This document shows, piece after piece, positions 1-8,593 of a DNA stretch of 56,157 nucleotides. Where the stretch lies: contig JANXUF010000116.1 of NCBI GenBank assembly GCA_025356335.1, positions 1 to 56,157 of the forward strand, in the 5' to 3' direction. A program made the position numbers and the translations under genes. Below the pieces are notes generated by a model. The model was not told where the DNA came from. It did no database searches and saw only the letters and a list, made by a program, of their open reading frames with translations. The DNA is from Actinomycetes bacterium. Lineage in GTDB: Bacteria; Actinomycetota; Acidimicrobiia; Acidimicrobiales; Ilumatobacteraceae. How positions within the stretch are numbered: the first letter of the stretch is position 1; every line of letters starts with the position of its first letter.

Positions 1-1
1 C

Positions 2-709
2 GGCGAATCGATCGGTGTGGCGACGGCGCGCACCGCCGGCGTGGCAACGATCGTGATCGATGCCGGCGCGAGCACCGGCAACCTCGTGGACGCCGACGCG
101 ATGTCGCTCGATCGTGTCGAGCAACTGCTCGCTGGAGGAACCGCGCTCGGCGTCGAACTCGCCCCGATCGGTCTGGTGCTGCTCGGTGAAGTCGGCATCG
201 GCAACACCACTGTTGCGGCGGCGTTGGCGTGTGCACTGCTCGGTGCAGACCCTGGCAACATCGTCGGGCTCGGCGCCGGCTCCGACAGCGCCATCGTCGA
301 ACACAAACGTCAGATCGTTGCAGCCGCACTGAGCCGAATCGAGTCGACTCAGAACGACGGACGATCGATGGCGGCCCTGCTGGCTGCGATCGGCGGACCG
401 GAGATCGCCTACCTCACCGGTCTCGTACTCGGCGTCGCCCGAACCGGCGGCATGGTGGTGCTCGATGGCATGGTCACCGGCGTCGCAGCCCTGCTGGCGT
501 GCGAACACGAACCTGCCACTGCATCTCACCTGATCGCTGGGCAGCGAAGTCGTGAGATCGGCCATACCGCAGTCCTCCAGCACCTCGGGCTCACGGCTCT
601 GCTCGACTTGCGGCTGCGCTCCGGCGAAGGTGTGGGTGCCGTGATCGCCACACGCATGCTGCTCGACGCCCTCACCACCCGACGAGCAGTCGCCAGAGTC
701 AACCGATAG
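2..709 (+). CDS. cobT: Nicotinate-nucleotide--dimethylbenzimidazole phosphoribosyltransferase (CobT), 5' truncated by window edge
   Basis: CobT transfers phosphoribose from nicotinate mononucleotide to 5,6-dimethylbenzimidazole, making alpha-ribazole phosphate for the lower ligand of cobalamin; it is cytosolic. The frame is open to the left edge, so the N-terminal third lies outside the window and the GTG at 17 is probably internal. Visible motifs are GEVGIGNTT (family GEMGIGNTT) about 60 residues in, GLGAGSD, and near the C-terminus LRSGEGVGA, whose Glu matches the catalytic Glu of the family's LGEGxGA loop. No other cobalamin gene is visible to the right; any cob operon must lie to the left. 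The next gene is convergent. Confidence 0.93.
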   Translation, partial: GESIGVATARTAGVATIVIDAGASTGNLVDADAMSLDRVEQLLAGGTALGVELAPIGLVLLGEVGIGNTTVAAALACALLGADPGNIVGLGAGSDSAIVEHKRQIVAAALSRIESTQNDGRSMAALLAAIGGPEIAYLTGLVLGVARTGGMVVLDGMVTGVAALLACEHEPATASHLIAGQRSREIGHTAVLQHLGLTALLDLRLRSGEGVGAVIATRMLLDALTTRRAVARVNR

Positions 710-844
710 CCACTGTCGCCCCCCGGCAGGATCGCCCGCAGCGATATCGTCGGCAGCGACCGGTTCTGGCCGCGACCGGTTCTGGCCGGGGTCCTGACAG
801 CTGTCGCTCCCCTAGCGCATCAGTGCGCGCTGCGCTTCCTCGCC

Positions 845-2080
845 TCACCCTCGAACCACACTTCTGGCACGCTTCGATGCGTACATTGCGTCGTCGGCGG
901 CGGCGAGCAGGGCATCGGCGTGATGTCCGACCGTTCGCGTGTCGGCGATGCCGACACTCGCCGGGCAGCAGACCGACAGCGTCGGTGAGATTTCGATCGG
1001 CGCCGACAACGCCGTGTCGATACGCAGCAGGAGGTCGGCCGAATCGGTGTCGTCCGGTTCGAAGGCGATGACGAATTCGTCGCCACCGAGGCGGGCGACG
1101 ACATCGGCATCTCGAACGATCGAAGTCAGTCGGCGAGCGGTCTCACACAGCACGACATCCCCGGCATCGTGACCGTAGGCATCGTTCACCCGCTTCAAAC
1201 CGTCGAGGTCGAGAAAGGCAACAGCGAGCGGTCGACCGCTTCGGACCATGCGTGCCAGCTGCGCTTCGACGAGTTCGTTGAAGAGCCGGCGATTGGCGAG
1301 CCCGGTGAGCGGATCACGGAGCGCCAACGCAGTCAGTTCCGCCTGCAGGTGCCGCAGTTCAGTGACGTCACGGCTCATCCCCTGCAGCCCGCCGGACACG
1401 AACGTGGTATGCGTCTCGCCGATCACGATCGTTCCGTTGGCATGCCGGAACGTGAAGTCGACGCGATTCTGCAGGGACTCACCAGTGGTCGCTCGTTCGA
1501 TCAGCTCCCTACCGTGGTCGTCGAGGATGCCGAGGAATTGAGAGAAGTCGTCGAGGAAGAACGACGGTGGGTAGCCGAGGGTCCGTTCGACGGACGGACT
1601 GATGTAGTCGAGATGCGGAGCGGGGTCGACCACGAAGCGCCAGACGACATCGACGGCATTGTCGGCGAGTTCCCGGAGACGAGCCTCGCTCTCGGCCAAC
1701 TTCAATTCTGCCGAGTGTCGTTTCGTCACATCTCGTCCGACAGCGACGATTTCGGGACCGGTGGGTGTCACGAGGTATTGGTCGACCCATTCGAACCACT
1801 GATCAGGCGACTTGTGTTCGACGCGAACCTCTTCGTCCGTCAGGATCGGATGCTCCGGTCCGAGCCTGGCGAGTTGTGCATTGAGGCCATCCAGCGCATG
1901 GGACGACAGGAACTCGACGAGCGGACGCCCGACAGCTTCCGGCGGTGCAATTCCGTAGTACGAAGCCCAAGCGACGTTGCAGTAGACGATCACGAGGTCC
2001 GGAAGGCGATATCGCACGACGCGCTCCGGGAGTGCATCGAGCATCGCTCCGGCGCCCTCGTAGTTCCTTTCAGTCCACAC
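845..2080 (-). CDS. PAS-PAS-GGDEF diguanylate cyclase
   Basis: This is a predicted cytosolic sensor that makes cyclic di-GMP from two GTP. Of 411 residues, about 13-120 and 130-245 form two PAS domains (the second ends SRDVTEL, typical of a PAC end) and about 250-411 form the GGDEF domain. The active-site GGDEF is intact at 332-336. An RxxD allosteric inhibitory site lies five residues before it (R323, D326), so product inhibition is expected. DPLTGLANRR at 256-265 starts the domain. There is no membrane segment. An internal ATG at 2044 is an alternative start. It stands alone, convergent with cobT, and the downstream end of the hydrolase gene at 2091 is only 10 bases upstream of its start. 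Confidence 0.93.
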   Translation of the reverse strand: MWTERNYEGAGAMLDALPERVVRYRLPDLVIVYCNVAWASYYGIAPPEAVGRPLVEFLSSHALDGLNAQLARLGPEHPILTDEEVRVEHKSPDQWFEWVDQYLVTPTGPEIVAVGRDVTKRHSAELKLAESEARLRELADNAVDVVWRFVVDPAPHLDYISPSVERTLGYPPSFFLDDFSQFLGILDDHGRELIERATTGESLQNRVDFTFRHANGTIVIGETHTTFVSGGLQGMSRDVTELRHLQAELTALALRDPLTGLANRRLFNELVEAQLARMVRSGRPLAVAFLDLDGLKRVNDAYGHDAGDVVLCETARRLTSIVRDADVVARLGGDEFVIAFEPDDTDSADLLLRIDTALSAPIEISPTLSVCCPASVGIADTRTVGHHADALLAAADDAMYASKRARSVVRG

Positions 2081-2090
2081 TATGGGTACA

Positions 2091-2801
2091 TTATCGCTGC
2101 GTTGAGTCAGGGGTCCTGCGCTCGGCGTGAGAATTCAATTCGACGATGATCGTGGCGGCCGTCAATACCCGTGCAAACCCGCGCCGCAGCGTCCGCAGGG
2201 ACGCCTCATGAGCCTCGACCAGATCCGAGGCGCACACGTCGGAGCCGACGACCACGTGATATCCGAGGTTGAATGCGCTCCGAGCGGTCCCTTCACAACA
2301 GAAATTCGTCATCGTTCCGGCGATCACCACCGTCTCGATACCGGCATCTCGCAGCAGGGTGTCCAACTCGGTGCCGGCAAATGCGTCGTAGCTCCGCTTC
2401 GAGGAGAGGACGTAGTGACCTTCGACCTCGAACGCCGGCCAGATGGCGTTGTACGGATGACCTGTCGCCAGTTGGCCGTCGGCGATCGGCGGGCAATACA
2501 ACGGCATATCGTTCGGCATCTTCGCTGGATACGTCGCCTGGGTGAAGATCACCAGCCGTTGCTGCGCCGCAAATTCGTCGATCAACTGACCGATCAGCGG
2601 AGCAATACGCGTCGCCTCTGGAACCCATAGTTCGCTTTGCGGATCGACGAAACCGACCTGCATGTCGACGACGATCAGCGCTGTCGTCGAACTTTCGATC
2701 GTGAAGGCGTCAGGCCAACCCTGGCTGTATTGACGCTCGGCCTCGGCAAGCAACGCCGGGTTCTCGGCGTCGCCAGACAGTGGTGACACGACAGTCCGCA
2801 T
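2091..2801 (-). CDS. Isochorismatase-family cysteine hydrolase
   Basis: This is a 236-residue alpha/beta hydrolase of the isochorismatase/nicotinamidase superfamily. The catalytic triad is visible in order: Asp in VVDMQVGF, Lys in SSKRSYDAF and the nucleophilic Cys in TNFCCEGTARSA. The substrate cannot be told from sequence. I start it at the ATG at 2801, where the family N-terminus begins. The frame stays open a further 86 codons upstream through Pro/Val-rich sequence unlike this family, which I assign to a remnant (see 2802-3311). It lies 10 bases upstream of the cyclase gene on the same strand. Confidence 0.87.
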   Translation of the reverse strand: MRTVVSPLSGDAENPALLAEAERQYSQGWPDAFTIESSTTALIVVDMQVGFVDPQSELWVPEATRIAPLIGQLIDEFAAQQRLVIFTQATYPAKMPNDMPLYCPPIADGQLATGHPYNAIWPAFEVEGHYVLSSKRSYDAFAGTELDTLLRDAGIETVVIAGTMTNFCCEGTARSAFNLGYHVVVGSDVCASDLVEAHEASLRTLRRGFARVLTAATIIVELNSHAERRTPDSTQR

Positions 2802-3311
2802 TCGGGCGATCCTAGGACCCTGCGACGGCCATTTTGCGAGCGATCGATCGCGTAACTGCACCACCACAGGTGGCACCACCACAGGAACCACCCCCACTGG
2901 CGTTGACGGGGAGGATGCCGCCGGTGGGTGTCGGGGTGCTGTTGGGCAGTTGTTGATCTGGGCGGTGGCGATGCCGGCGACGTTGACGCAGACGTCGACG
3001 GGCAGGATCGGTGCGGTCACTACGACTTGCACGGGGGCTGCGCCGCCGCTACCGGTCACCGCTGGTGCAGGAACACCGGGAGCACCGGGAACAGCCGGGA
3101 ACAGCCGGGAACAGCCGGGATGACGACGGGTGGAACCACGGTGCCGACGACTGGCAGGTTCGGCACGGCGATCACGATCGGGGCAGGGGCTGGTGCTGGT
3201 GCTGGTGCGGGCGGGATGTTGACGGCGACGGTCGCGGCGACCGTGGCGGCGACACCGGCCGTCGGGGCGGGTGGGGCGGGGCAGACGACATCCCGTAGCC
3301 CGGCTGTCTGC
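2802..3311 (-). pseudogene. Remnant of a Pro/Ala/Val-rich, possibly secreted (chaplin-like) protein, frameshifted
   Basis: Two minus-strand reading frames here encode low-complexity Pro/Ala/Val-rich sequence. The upstream piece (3056 and up) has a PAPAPAPAP run and ends LPVFLHQR-stop. The downstream piece carries PVDVCVNVAGIATAQINNC and runs in frame into the hydrolase gene at 2801. The two frames meet at a tandem 10-bp repeat (3081-3120). One more or two fewer units would join them into one continuous sequence. No signal peptide or convincing start is visible because the 5' part overlaps the end of the CoA-transferase gene. The chaplin-like label rests on a loose resemblance of the Cys-spaced motif and is weak. 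Confidence 0.4.
3081..3120. repeat. Tandem 10-bp repeat, four units
   Basis: The units are AGCACCGGGA followed by three copies of ACAGCCGGGA. Ten is not a multiple of three, so unit gain or loss changes the minus-strand reading frame of the Pro/Ala-rich remnant. Confidence 0.9.
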
Positions 3312-4607
3312 TCATTGGTCCTTCGGCGGTGGTGGGACTGCTCCGCAGCTTCGTAGCGCGGCGATCGCTTCACCGTCGAAGCCGGCCTCTGCAAGGATCT
3401 CGTCGGTGTGCTCTCCGACCAACGGCGCCGGATACCGAAGCCGTTGCGGTGCCTGCTCGAATCTCACAGGCGGAGGGATCAGCTTGTAGCGGCCGGCGTG
3501 GGGATGCTCGGCGTCCGGCAGCGCCTCGACGAGTTCTTCGAGCGTCGCCACCTCACTCGCCGGCAGTCCCGCCCGACGGCAGAAGCTCAGCCATTCGCCG
3601 GTCGTTCGTGTCTGCAGTACCTGCGCAACCCGCTGATAGAGCATGTCGGCGTTGGCGATGCGGTTGCGCCCGGTGTCATACAGCGACGAGTCCATCAGAT
3701 CGTCACGGCCGGACTCGATGAACAGCGCGTCGTAGTGCGCCCGCGAATACGGCAGTACCTGGATCCAGCCGTCGAGAGTGGCTTGCGGACGCCGATTGGG
3801 TGTGAGGATCCTGCTGTAGCCGGCTGGTGCGAGCGGAGGGCGGGGAATCGCTCCGGCACCGTGCTCGACGAGCATGAAGGCCCTGGCCGTGTCCTGCATC
3901 GGCACCTCGATATGTTCTCCGAGTCCGGTCGTCGCCCGCCGGTAGAGGGCTGCGAGCACCGCGTAGCCGATGGTCAGGCCGCACACCTTGTCGATGAAAA
4001 TCGATGGCACCAGTGCGGGTCTGCCGTTCTGCAGCCGGTTGGCGTCGGCGACTCCGGATGCCGCCTGCATCACGTCGTCATATGCCGGATCGTCCTGGCG
4101 GTCGCTGCCGGTCGGGTAGCCGTGCGCCTCGCAGTAGATGATGTCCTGCCGCACGCTCGCCAGATCGGAGTACGTCAACTTCGCCCTTGCCAACGCAGCT
4201 GGGCGAATGTTGGTGATCACGACATCGCACGTCGCAGCGATGGCGAGGAGCGCTGCACGTCCGGCAGCGGTCTTGTAGTCGAGACGGACACTGCGTTTGT
4301 TGCGCATCAGGTTGAGGGCGATGCCGGACAACTGCCTATTCGGACCCGGGCCCATGATGCGGTTCGTGTCGAGTCTGGTGCCTTCGACGACGAGCACGTC
4401 GGCACCGAGATCGCCGAGGATCTGCGTGGCGTATGGACCCATGATCACCGTTGAAAGATCGAGCACACGCACCCCCGTGAGCGGCCCCGACGGCGGTTCG
4501 TGCAGCCCCTCGAGCAGATCGCCGCCCGTCTCGGTCGGTAGTGAAGAGTCGTTCACGAGCTGGCCGCTGGTTTCATGCCGCCAGCATTGCCGACGCGTCG
4601 AGGTCAC
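3312..4607 (-). CDS. CaiB/BaiF family (class III) CoA transferase
   Basis: Class III CoA transferases move CoA between carboxylic acids through a covalent aspartyl intermediate; the substrate is not predictable here. The 431-residue length fits the family. The N-terminal fold PLTGVRVLDLSTVIMGPYA (about 42-60), GDLGADVLVVE, and the catalytic Asp in PAYDDVMQAASG (D177) are present, as are the C-terminal helices. The first 17 residues look unlike the family and the GTG at 4556 is a plausible alternative start. The gene stands between the secreted-protein remnant and the ABC exporter with no pathway partner, so its role is unknown. Confidence 0.88.
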   Translation of the reverse strand: MTSTRRQCWRHETSGQLVNDSSLPTETGGDLLEGLHEPPSGPLTGVRVLDLSTVIMGPYATQILGDLGADVLVVEGTRLDTNRIMGPGPNRQLSGIALNLMRNKRSVRLDYKTAAGRAALLAIAATCDVVITNIRPAALARAKLTYSDLASVRQDIIYCEAHGYPTGSDRQDDPAYDDVMQAASGVADANRLQNGRPALVPSIFIDKVCGLTIGYAVLAALYRRATTGLGEHIEVPMQDTARAFMLVEHGAGAIPRPPLAPAGYSRILTPNRRPQATLDGWIQVLPYSRAHYDALFIESGRDDLMDSSLYDTGRNRIANADMLYQRVAQVLQTRTTGEWLSFCRRAGLPASEVATLEELVEALPDAEHPHAGRYKLIPPPVRFEQAPQRLRYPAPLVGEHTDEILAEAGFDGEAIAALRSCGAVPPPPKDQ

Positions 4608-4669
4608 CGCGTCTCGCCGATCCGACGAGATGCGGTGACGTCGCTGATGTACGAGGGTGTTCTGGATCG

Positions 4670-5548
4670 TCAGTTCGTGTCTCGCCGGTAGAGCAGCACG
4701 GTTCCGACGGCGATAGCCGCAAGGCTGTACCCGGAGAAGAGCAGGGCGTCGTGCACCCGGCTGAGGGCGACCGCCCTCGTCGCCGGCGTGTCGCCGGCCG
4801 ATTGGATTCCGAGGAGTCCGTTCGCTGCGCTGAACGGCATGAGGCGGGTCAGCTTCGGCGGAGCGAGGCTCTTGATCAGGTTCTCCAGGACGAGTGCCCA
4901 GACGAGCACGGTCGAGGCGGCCGCTGCGCTATGGCGGATGATCATGCCGACGCCGAGCCCGAAGACTGGGGCAAGTGTCGTGAGCAGTAGTCCCCATAGC
5001 GCAGTTGCGGCCATACCGGACGTGTTGCCTGTCTCGAGACCGCCGAGCACCGCTCCGGTGAAGCCGGCGACCATTCCGGCGATGCCCATCACGAGACCGA
5101 AGCCAGCGCCCACCATCGCTTTCGCAGCAACGATGACCCAACGCGCCGGTTGGGAGGTGATGGCGTTCGCCAGGGTGCCGTGTTGCACTTCGGACGTGAA
5201 CAGGAGGGTGCCCATGACGATGGCGAGCACGGACGAGAGCCAGGTCGAGAAGATGAATGTCTGCCCGACCGTGAAGACCTCGTGCGTGTTGGGGTCGGTC
5301 TTGACGAAGGTCGCGAGGATCCACGACAGCAGGACGCCGATGACAATGGTGAGGCAGAGAATCGCGGGCGTCGAGCGGAGCGAGCGCAGCTTGATCCACT
5401 CGCTCCTGACCGCTGCCGGGACGGCTGCAAGATCGTCGTCTCGGTCACGGGTCATCGGAACCGTAGGTGGAGGACCTGTGGGCGTCGGAGTGGGTAGTGG
5501 ACGGGGCGACGTCGGCCCGAGCGGGGTCGAATGGGTGGTACTGGTCAT
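4670..5548 (-). CDS. ABC-2 type transporter permease
   Basis: This is the membrane half of an exporter whose ATPase is the next gene upstream. From the ATG at 5548 the protein is 292 residues: a Pro/Thr-rich cytoplasmic N-terminus, the signature AVRSEWIKLRSLRSTPAIL just before the first helix, then about six hydrophobic segments (for example LTIVIGVLLSWILATF and the Ala/Gly-rich helices around VGAGFGLVMGIAGMVAGF). That is the ABC-2 permease layout with no large extracellular domain. I rejected an upstream start because that frame overlaps the ATPase gene and is low-complexity sequence. The cargo is unknown. Confidence 0.87.
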   Translation of the reverse strand: MTSTTHSTPLGPTSPRPLPTPTPTGPPPTVPMTRDRDDDLAAVPAAVRSEWIKLRSLRSTPAILCLTIVIGVLLSWILATFVKTDPNTHEVFTVGQTFIFSTWLSSVLAIVMGTLLFTSEVQHGTLANAITSQPARWVIVAAKAMVGAGFGLVMGIAGMVAGFTGAVLGGLETGNTSGMAATALWGLLLTTLAPVFGLGVGMIIRHSAAAASTVLVWALVLENLIKSLAPPKLTRLMPFSAANGLLGIQSAGDTPATRAVALSRVHDALLFSGYSLAAIAVGTVLLYRRDTN

Positions 5549-5666
5549 GGCGGTGAGTCCTTGGTTCGGGGTGGTGGTGGTGGTGGTGGTTCGGGGTGGT
5601 AATGGCGGTTCGGCTGGTGGTGGTGGTTCGGCTGGTGCTGGTGGTGGTTCGGATGGTGCTGGTGGT
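5549..5666. repeat. Low-complexity GGT/GGTTCG-rich spacer between the two ABC genes
   Basis: This spacer is made almost entirely of GGTGGT and GGTTCGG-like units (CCACCA and CCGAACC on the coding strand), between the ATPase stop codon and the permease start. It holds no gene. It would be a slippery, expansion-prone stretch within the operon transcript. Confidence 0.75.
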
Positions 5667-6581
5667 TCAGGCGTTGCTGGAGATTCGGGTGGTGGCGAAT
5701 TCGGCGCTGGCGCCGGTGAGGTCGAGCAGGATCTCTTCGAGCGAACGTGATGTCCCGGTGATTTCGACGACCTGGATCCGTTGTTCGAAGACGAACTCGG
5801 AGACGAATGCAGTGCTCGTGCCGTGGGCGCAGACACGGTCGCCCGTGATGTCGGCGGCGATGCCGTGCTGGTTCAGTAGGCGGGCGAGTTCCGCTGTGTG
5901 GGGTGTCCGCACCACGACCGTGGATTCACCCCTGGCGAGTGTCGTTGCGACCGGTTCGGCGGCGAGCAGTTTCCCTCCGCCGACCACGACGAGGTCGTCG
6001 GCGAACATTGCCAACTCAGCAATTAGGTGGCTCGACACGAACACGGTTCCGCCGCGCCTGGCGAACTCGCTGAGCGAGTTCCGCAGCCAGCGGATGCCGT
6101 CGGGGTCGAGCCCGTTCGACGGCTCGTCGAGCAGCAGAACCTCGGGTTCGCCGAGCAGTGCGCCGGCCAGTGCGAGCCGCTGGCGCATGCCGAGGGAGAA
6201 GCCGCCGGCGCGCTGGTCGGCGGCGCTGTCGAGCCCGACTTCGTGCAGCACGTCTTCGACACGTCTGGACGGGATCTTGCTGAGGGCGGCGGCCGCACGA
6301 AGGTGGTTGCGGGCGGTGCGGCCTGGGTGCATGCATCGTGCGTCGAGGACGGAGCCGACGACGCGTGCGGGGTGCGGCAACCGGGTGTAGCTGACGCCGT
6401 GGTAGCGGACGTCGCCGCGGTCGGGCCGGGTGAGCCCGACCATCATCCGCATCGTCGTCGACTTGCCGGCGCCATTTGGTCCGACGAAGCCGGTGACACG
6501 GCCGGCGGCCACCTCGAAGGTGATGTCATCGACGGCGACGCGTTGGCCGTACTGCTTCGTGAGTGCTGAGACGGTGATCAT
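5667..6581 (-). CDS. ABC transporter ATP-binding protein
   Basis: This is the ATPase of the exporter, 304 residues. The Walker A motif GPNGAGKST is at 34-42, the signature FSLGMRQRLALAGALL at about 128-143, Walker B VLLLDEP at 148-154, and the H-loop His at 185. The C-terminal 80 residues form the accessory region common in drug and antibiotic exporters of this class. It starts at the ATG at 6581, which overlaps the stop of the preceding small gene by four bases (ATGA), so translation is coupled. It forms an operon with the permease and the 88-residue protein. Confidence 0.94.
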   Translation of the reverse strand: MITVSALTKQYGQRVAVDDITFEVAAGRVTGFVGPNGAGKSTTMRMMVGLTRPDRGDVRYHGVSYTRLPHPARVVGSVLDARCMHPGRTARNHLRAAAALSKIPSRRVEDVLHEVGLDSAADQRAGGFSLGMRQRLALAGALLGEPEVLLLDEPSNGLDPDGIRWLRNSLSEFARRGGTVFVSSHLIAELAMFADDLVVVGGGKLLAAEPVATTLARGESTVVVRTPHTAELARLLNQHGIAADITGDRVCAHGTSTAFVSEFVFEQRIQVVEITGTSRSLEEILLDLTGASAEFATTRISSNA

Positions 6582-6844
6582 GGGTTATGGCTCGTTCCGT
6601 TGTATGTGGGTGAGAGGGCGGTGGCAGGCAGTGCGGAGGCGCGCCGGGTGATGGAGATCAGCTCGGCGTTGACCGATGTCAGATGAGCGATGATGCCGTG
6701 GAGATGAGCGGCGTCGCGGATCTCGCCGAGCAATCGGGTGGCGCCGCCGACGCTCTCGACAGTGAAGTCGTCGAGCAGTGGGCGCAGGAAGTGAGCGCTG
6801 GCCCGTCCGTTGATGACGATCTCGTAGGTGGTCGGTGCGGTCAT
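6578..6844 (-). CDS. Small conserved-looking protein of the ABC operon (88 aa, function unknown)
   Basis: I start this at the ATG at 6844 (MTAPTTYEIVINGRAS). The sequence predicts a compact alpha/beta protein: a beta strand (TYEIVINGRAS), a helix with LRPLLDDFTVE, then a helix ending IIAHLTSVNAELISI. It resembles small proteins found upstream of ABC exporter genes in actinobacteria, but I do not recognise a named family. It overlaps the ATPase start by ATGA. The divergent LAL regulator at 6932 may control this operon from the shared 87-bp gap. Confidence 0.7.
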   Translation of the reverse strand: MTAPTTYEIVINGRASAHFLRPLLDDFTVESVGGATRLLGEIRDAAHLHGIIAHLTSVNAELISITRRASALPATALSPTYNGTSHNP

Positions 6845-6931
6845 GAACCCACCGTGCTCCCCGCAAGCGTGAGTGCGCCTCACCCCATCGGCCATCTCAC
6901 CCGGGTGATCTGGGAACGGTAGGGTCCACCG

Positions 6932-8593
6932 ATGGCGGCGGACGAGATCGGGGTGGCAGCCACCAGATTGCGGCCGCCGGCCCCACCTCGGCGGCTCGTC
7001 GAGCGGGCTCGCTTGGACGTCATTCTCGACGACGGCATCGAGCGGCACGTTCCGTTGATGTTGATCAGCGCACCAGCAGGTTCCGGGAAGTCGACGCTCG
7101 TCGCATCGTGGGCGTCTGAACGAGCCCGAGCCATTGCGTGGCTGCAGATCGAGGACGGCGACTCCGATCCCGCAAGCTTCTGGTCATCGCTTGTCGCCGC
7201 AGTCGGGAAAACGTTGCCGGACTTCGCAGCGATCGTCAGACCGCTCGTCGTCGGCTCGCAGGGCGACGAACGAGTCGTCGTGCCGGCGATTGTCAACGCG
7301 ATCGTCGACGACTGCGGACCGCTCGTCGTCGTGATCGACGACTACCAACTGATCGAGAGCGCCGGCATCCACCGGGGAATGGAGCGTCTGCTCGATCTGG
7401 CCCCGGAGCAACTGACCGTAGTGCTCTGCACCCGAGTCGATCCGCCGTTCCGACTCGGCCGGATGCGCGTCCGCAAGCGGATCACCGAGGTCAGAGCGCA
7501 CGACCTTCGCTTCGCCACCGATGAGGCGATTGCGCTGTTGGGTCCCGTCGCCGCTGCGCTCTCGTCGTCGAGGCTCGACGATCTGTGTTCGCGCACCGAG
7601 GGATGGGCCGCCGGACTGGTTCTCGCCGGGCTCTCGATGGAACGCGCACCTAACCCAGACAGCTTCGTGGACGTCTTCCGAGGCGACGATCAGCTCGTCG
7701 TCAACTACCTCAGCGATGAACTGCTCGCCACGATGGGAGCCGGTGATCGTCAGCGACTGCTCGAAACGGCAGTGCTCGATCACCTCACCGGCCCATTGGT
7801 CGATGCGGTCACGGGTTCATCGGACGGCACGAACTGGCTCAACGACATCGCTCACCGCAATCAACTCGTCGTCCGCCTGGACAGCACCGGCGAGTGGTTC
7901 CGCTACCACCACCTGCTCCGCGATCTGCTGGCTCTGGAAGCAAAGCGATCGTTCCCCGAACGGCTGCCAGAACTCCATGGTCTGGCCGCCGCCTGGTTCG
8001 AGACGCACGCCGAACCGAGTCGAGCCGTGGTACACCGTTTCGCTGCCGGAGATCTCGCCGGAGCAATGGCGTTGATGCGCCTCGTCGGTCCGGACCTGCT
8101 CGGCCGCGGACAGGTGAAAAAGCTTCGTTCACTGCTCGAGCAGGTCGGCTCGGCGGCAACGACCGACGCCGGCTGCGCCTTGCTGCGGGGGTGGTGCGAC
8201 TACCTCGCCAGTCGATACAGCGCCGCCCAACACTGGCTCGACCTCTCACTCGATGTCTGGCCCGCCGAGTTCGACCCGATGATCGCCATGCCGCTGAGGA
8301 TCAACGTCGCGCTCGGCAGGGCGATGTCGCCATCGCCCTGGCACTCGCCGAACTCGTCACCGCCTCCGATGAGTTGTGGGATCGCCCCGCCGAACTGGCG
8401 ACGGCGATCGGCGCGGCGTACACCTGGGCAGGCCGCACCGCCGAGGCCGAAAAATTCCTCGCTGTGGCCGTCGCTCGCGCGAAAACCCAACAGCGATTCA
8501 CCGCTCACGTTCTGGCACTCATCTCGATCGCTATCAACGAAGTCGAGCAAGGCAACACCCACGCCGCACACGCCTCCGCCAACGAGGCGGTAG
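6932..8593 (+). CDS. LAL/MalT-type LuxR-family regulator, N-terminal part of a frameshifted gene
   Basis: This is a large ATP-binding transcription regulator. A P-loop APAGSGKST (47-55), Walker B LVVVIDD (131-137) and the winged-helix and helical sensor region follow the MalT layout. The family-like sequence stops at about base 8317; the last 90 or so codons of this frame are Pro/Ser/Arg-rich and not homologous. The expected continuation (GDVAIALALAEL) resumes at once in another frame, and a single missing base in the run CTCGGCAGGGCG would explain it. The repaired gene is 6932-9129, about 732 residues, somewhat short for the family. It is divergent from the ABC operon, so it is a candidate regulator of it. 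Confidence 0.85.
   Translation: MAADEIGVAATRLRPPAPPRRLVERARLDVILDDGIERHVPLMLISAPAGSGKSTLVASWASERARAIAWLQIEDGDSDPASFWSSLVAAVGKTLPDFAAIVRPLVVGSQGDERVVVPAIVNAIVDDCGPLVVVIDDYQLIESAGIHRGMERLLDLAPEQLTVVLCTRVDPPFRLGRMRVRKRITEVRAHDLRFATDEAIALLGPVAAALSSSRLDDLCSRTEGWAAGLVLAGLSMERAPNPDSFVDVFRGDDQLVVNYLSDELLATMGAGDRQRLLETAVLDHLTGPLVDAVTGSSDGTNWLNDIAHRNQLVVRLDSTGEWFRYHHLLRDLLALEAKRSFPERLPELHGLAAAWFETHAEPSRAVVHRFAAGDLAGAMALMRLVGPDLLGRGQVKKLRSLLEQVGSAATTDAGCALLRGWCDYLASRYSAAQHWLDLSLDVWPAEFDPMIAMPLRINVALGRAMSPSPWHSPNSSPPPMSCGIAPPNWRRRSARRTPGQAAPPRPKNSSLWPSLARKPNSDSPLTFWHSSRSLSTKSSKATPTPHTPPPTRR

Noticed and set aside
3056..3394. 112-codon Pro-rich minus-strand frame taken as an intact protein
   Set aside because: Its first 30 codons overlap the CoA-transferase end in another frame, it has no signal peptide, and it ends in the 10-bp repeat, so I treat it as a remnant.
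4788..5750. 320-codon plus-strand frame with Gly/Val-rich tail
   Set aside because: It is antisense to the ABC permease, and its tail is the low-complexity spacer.
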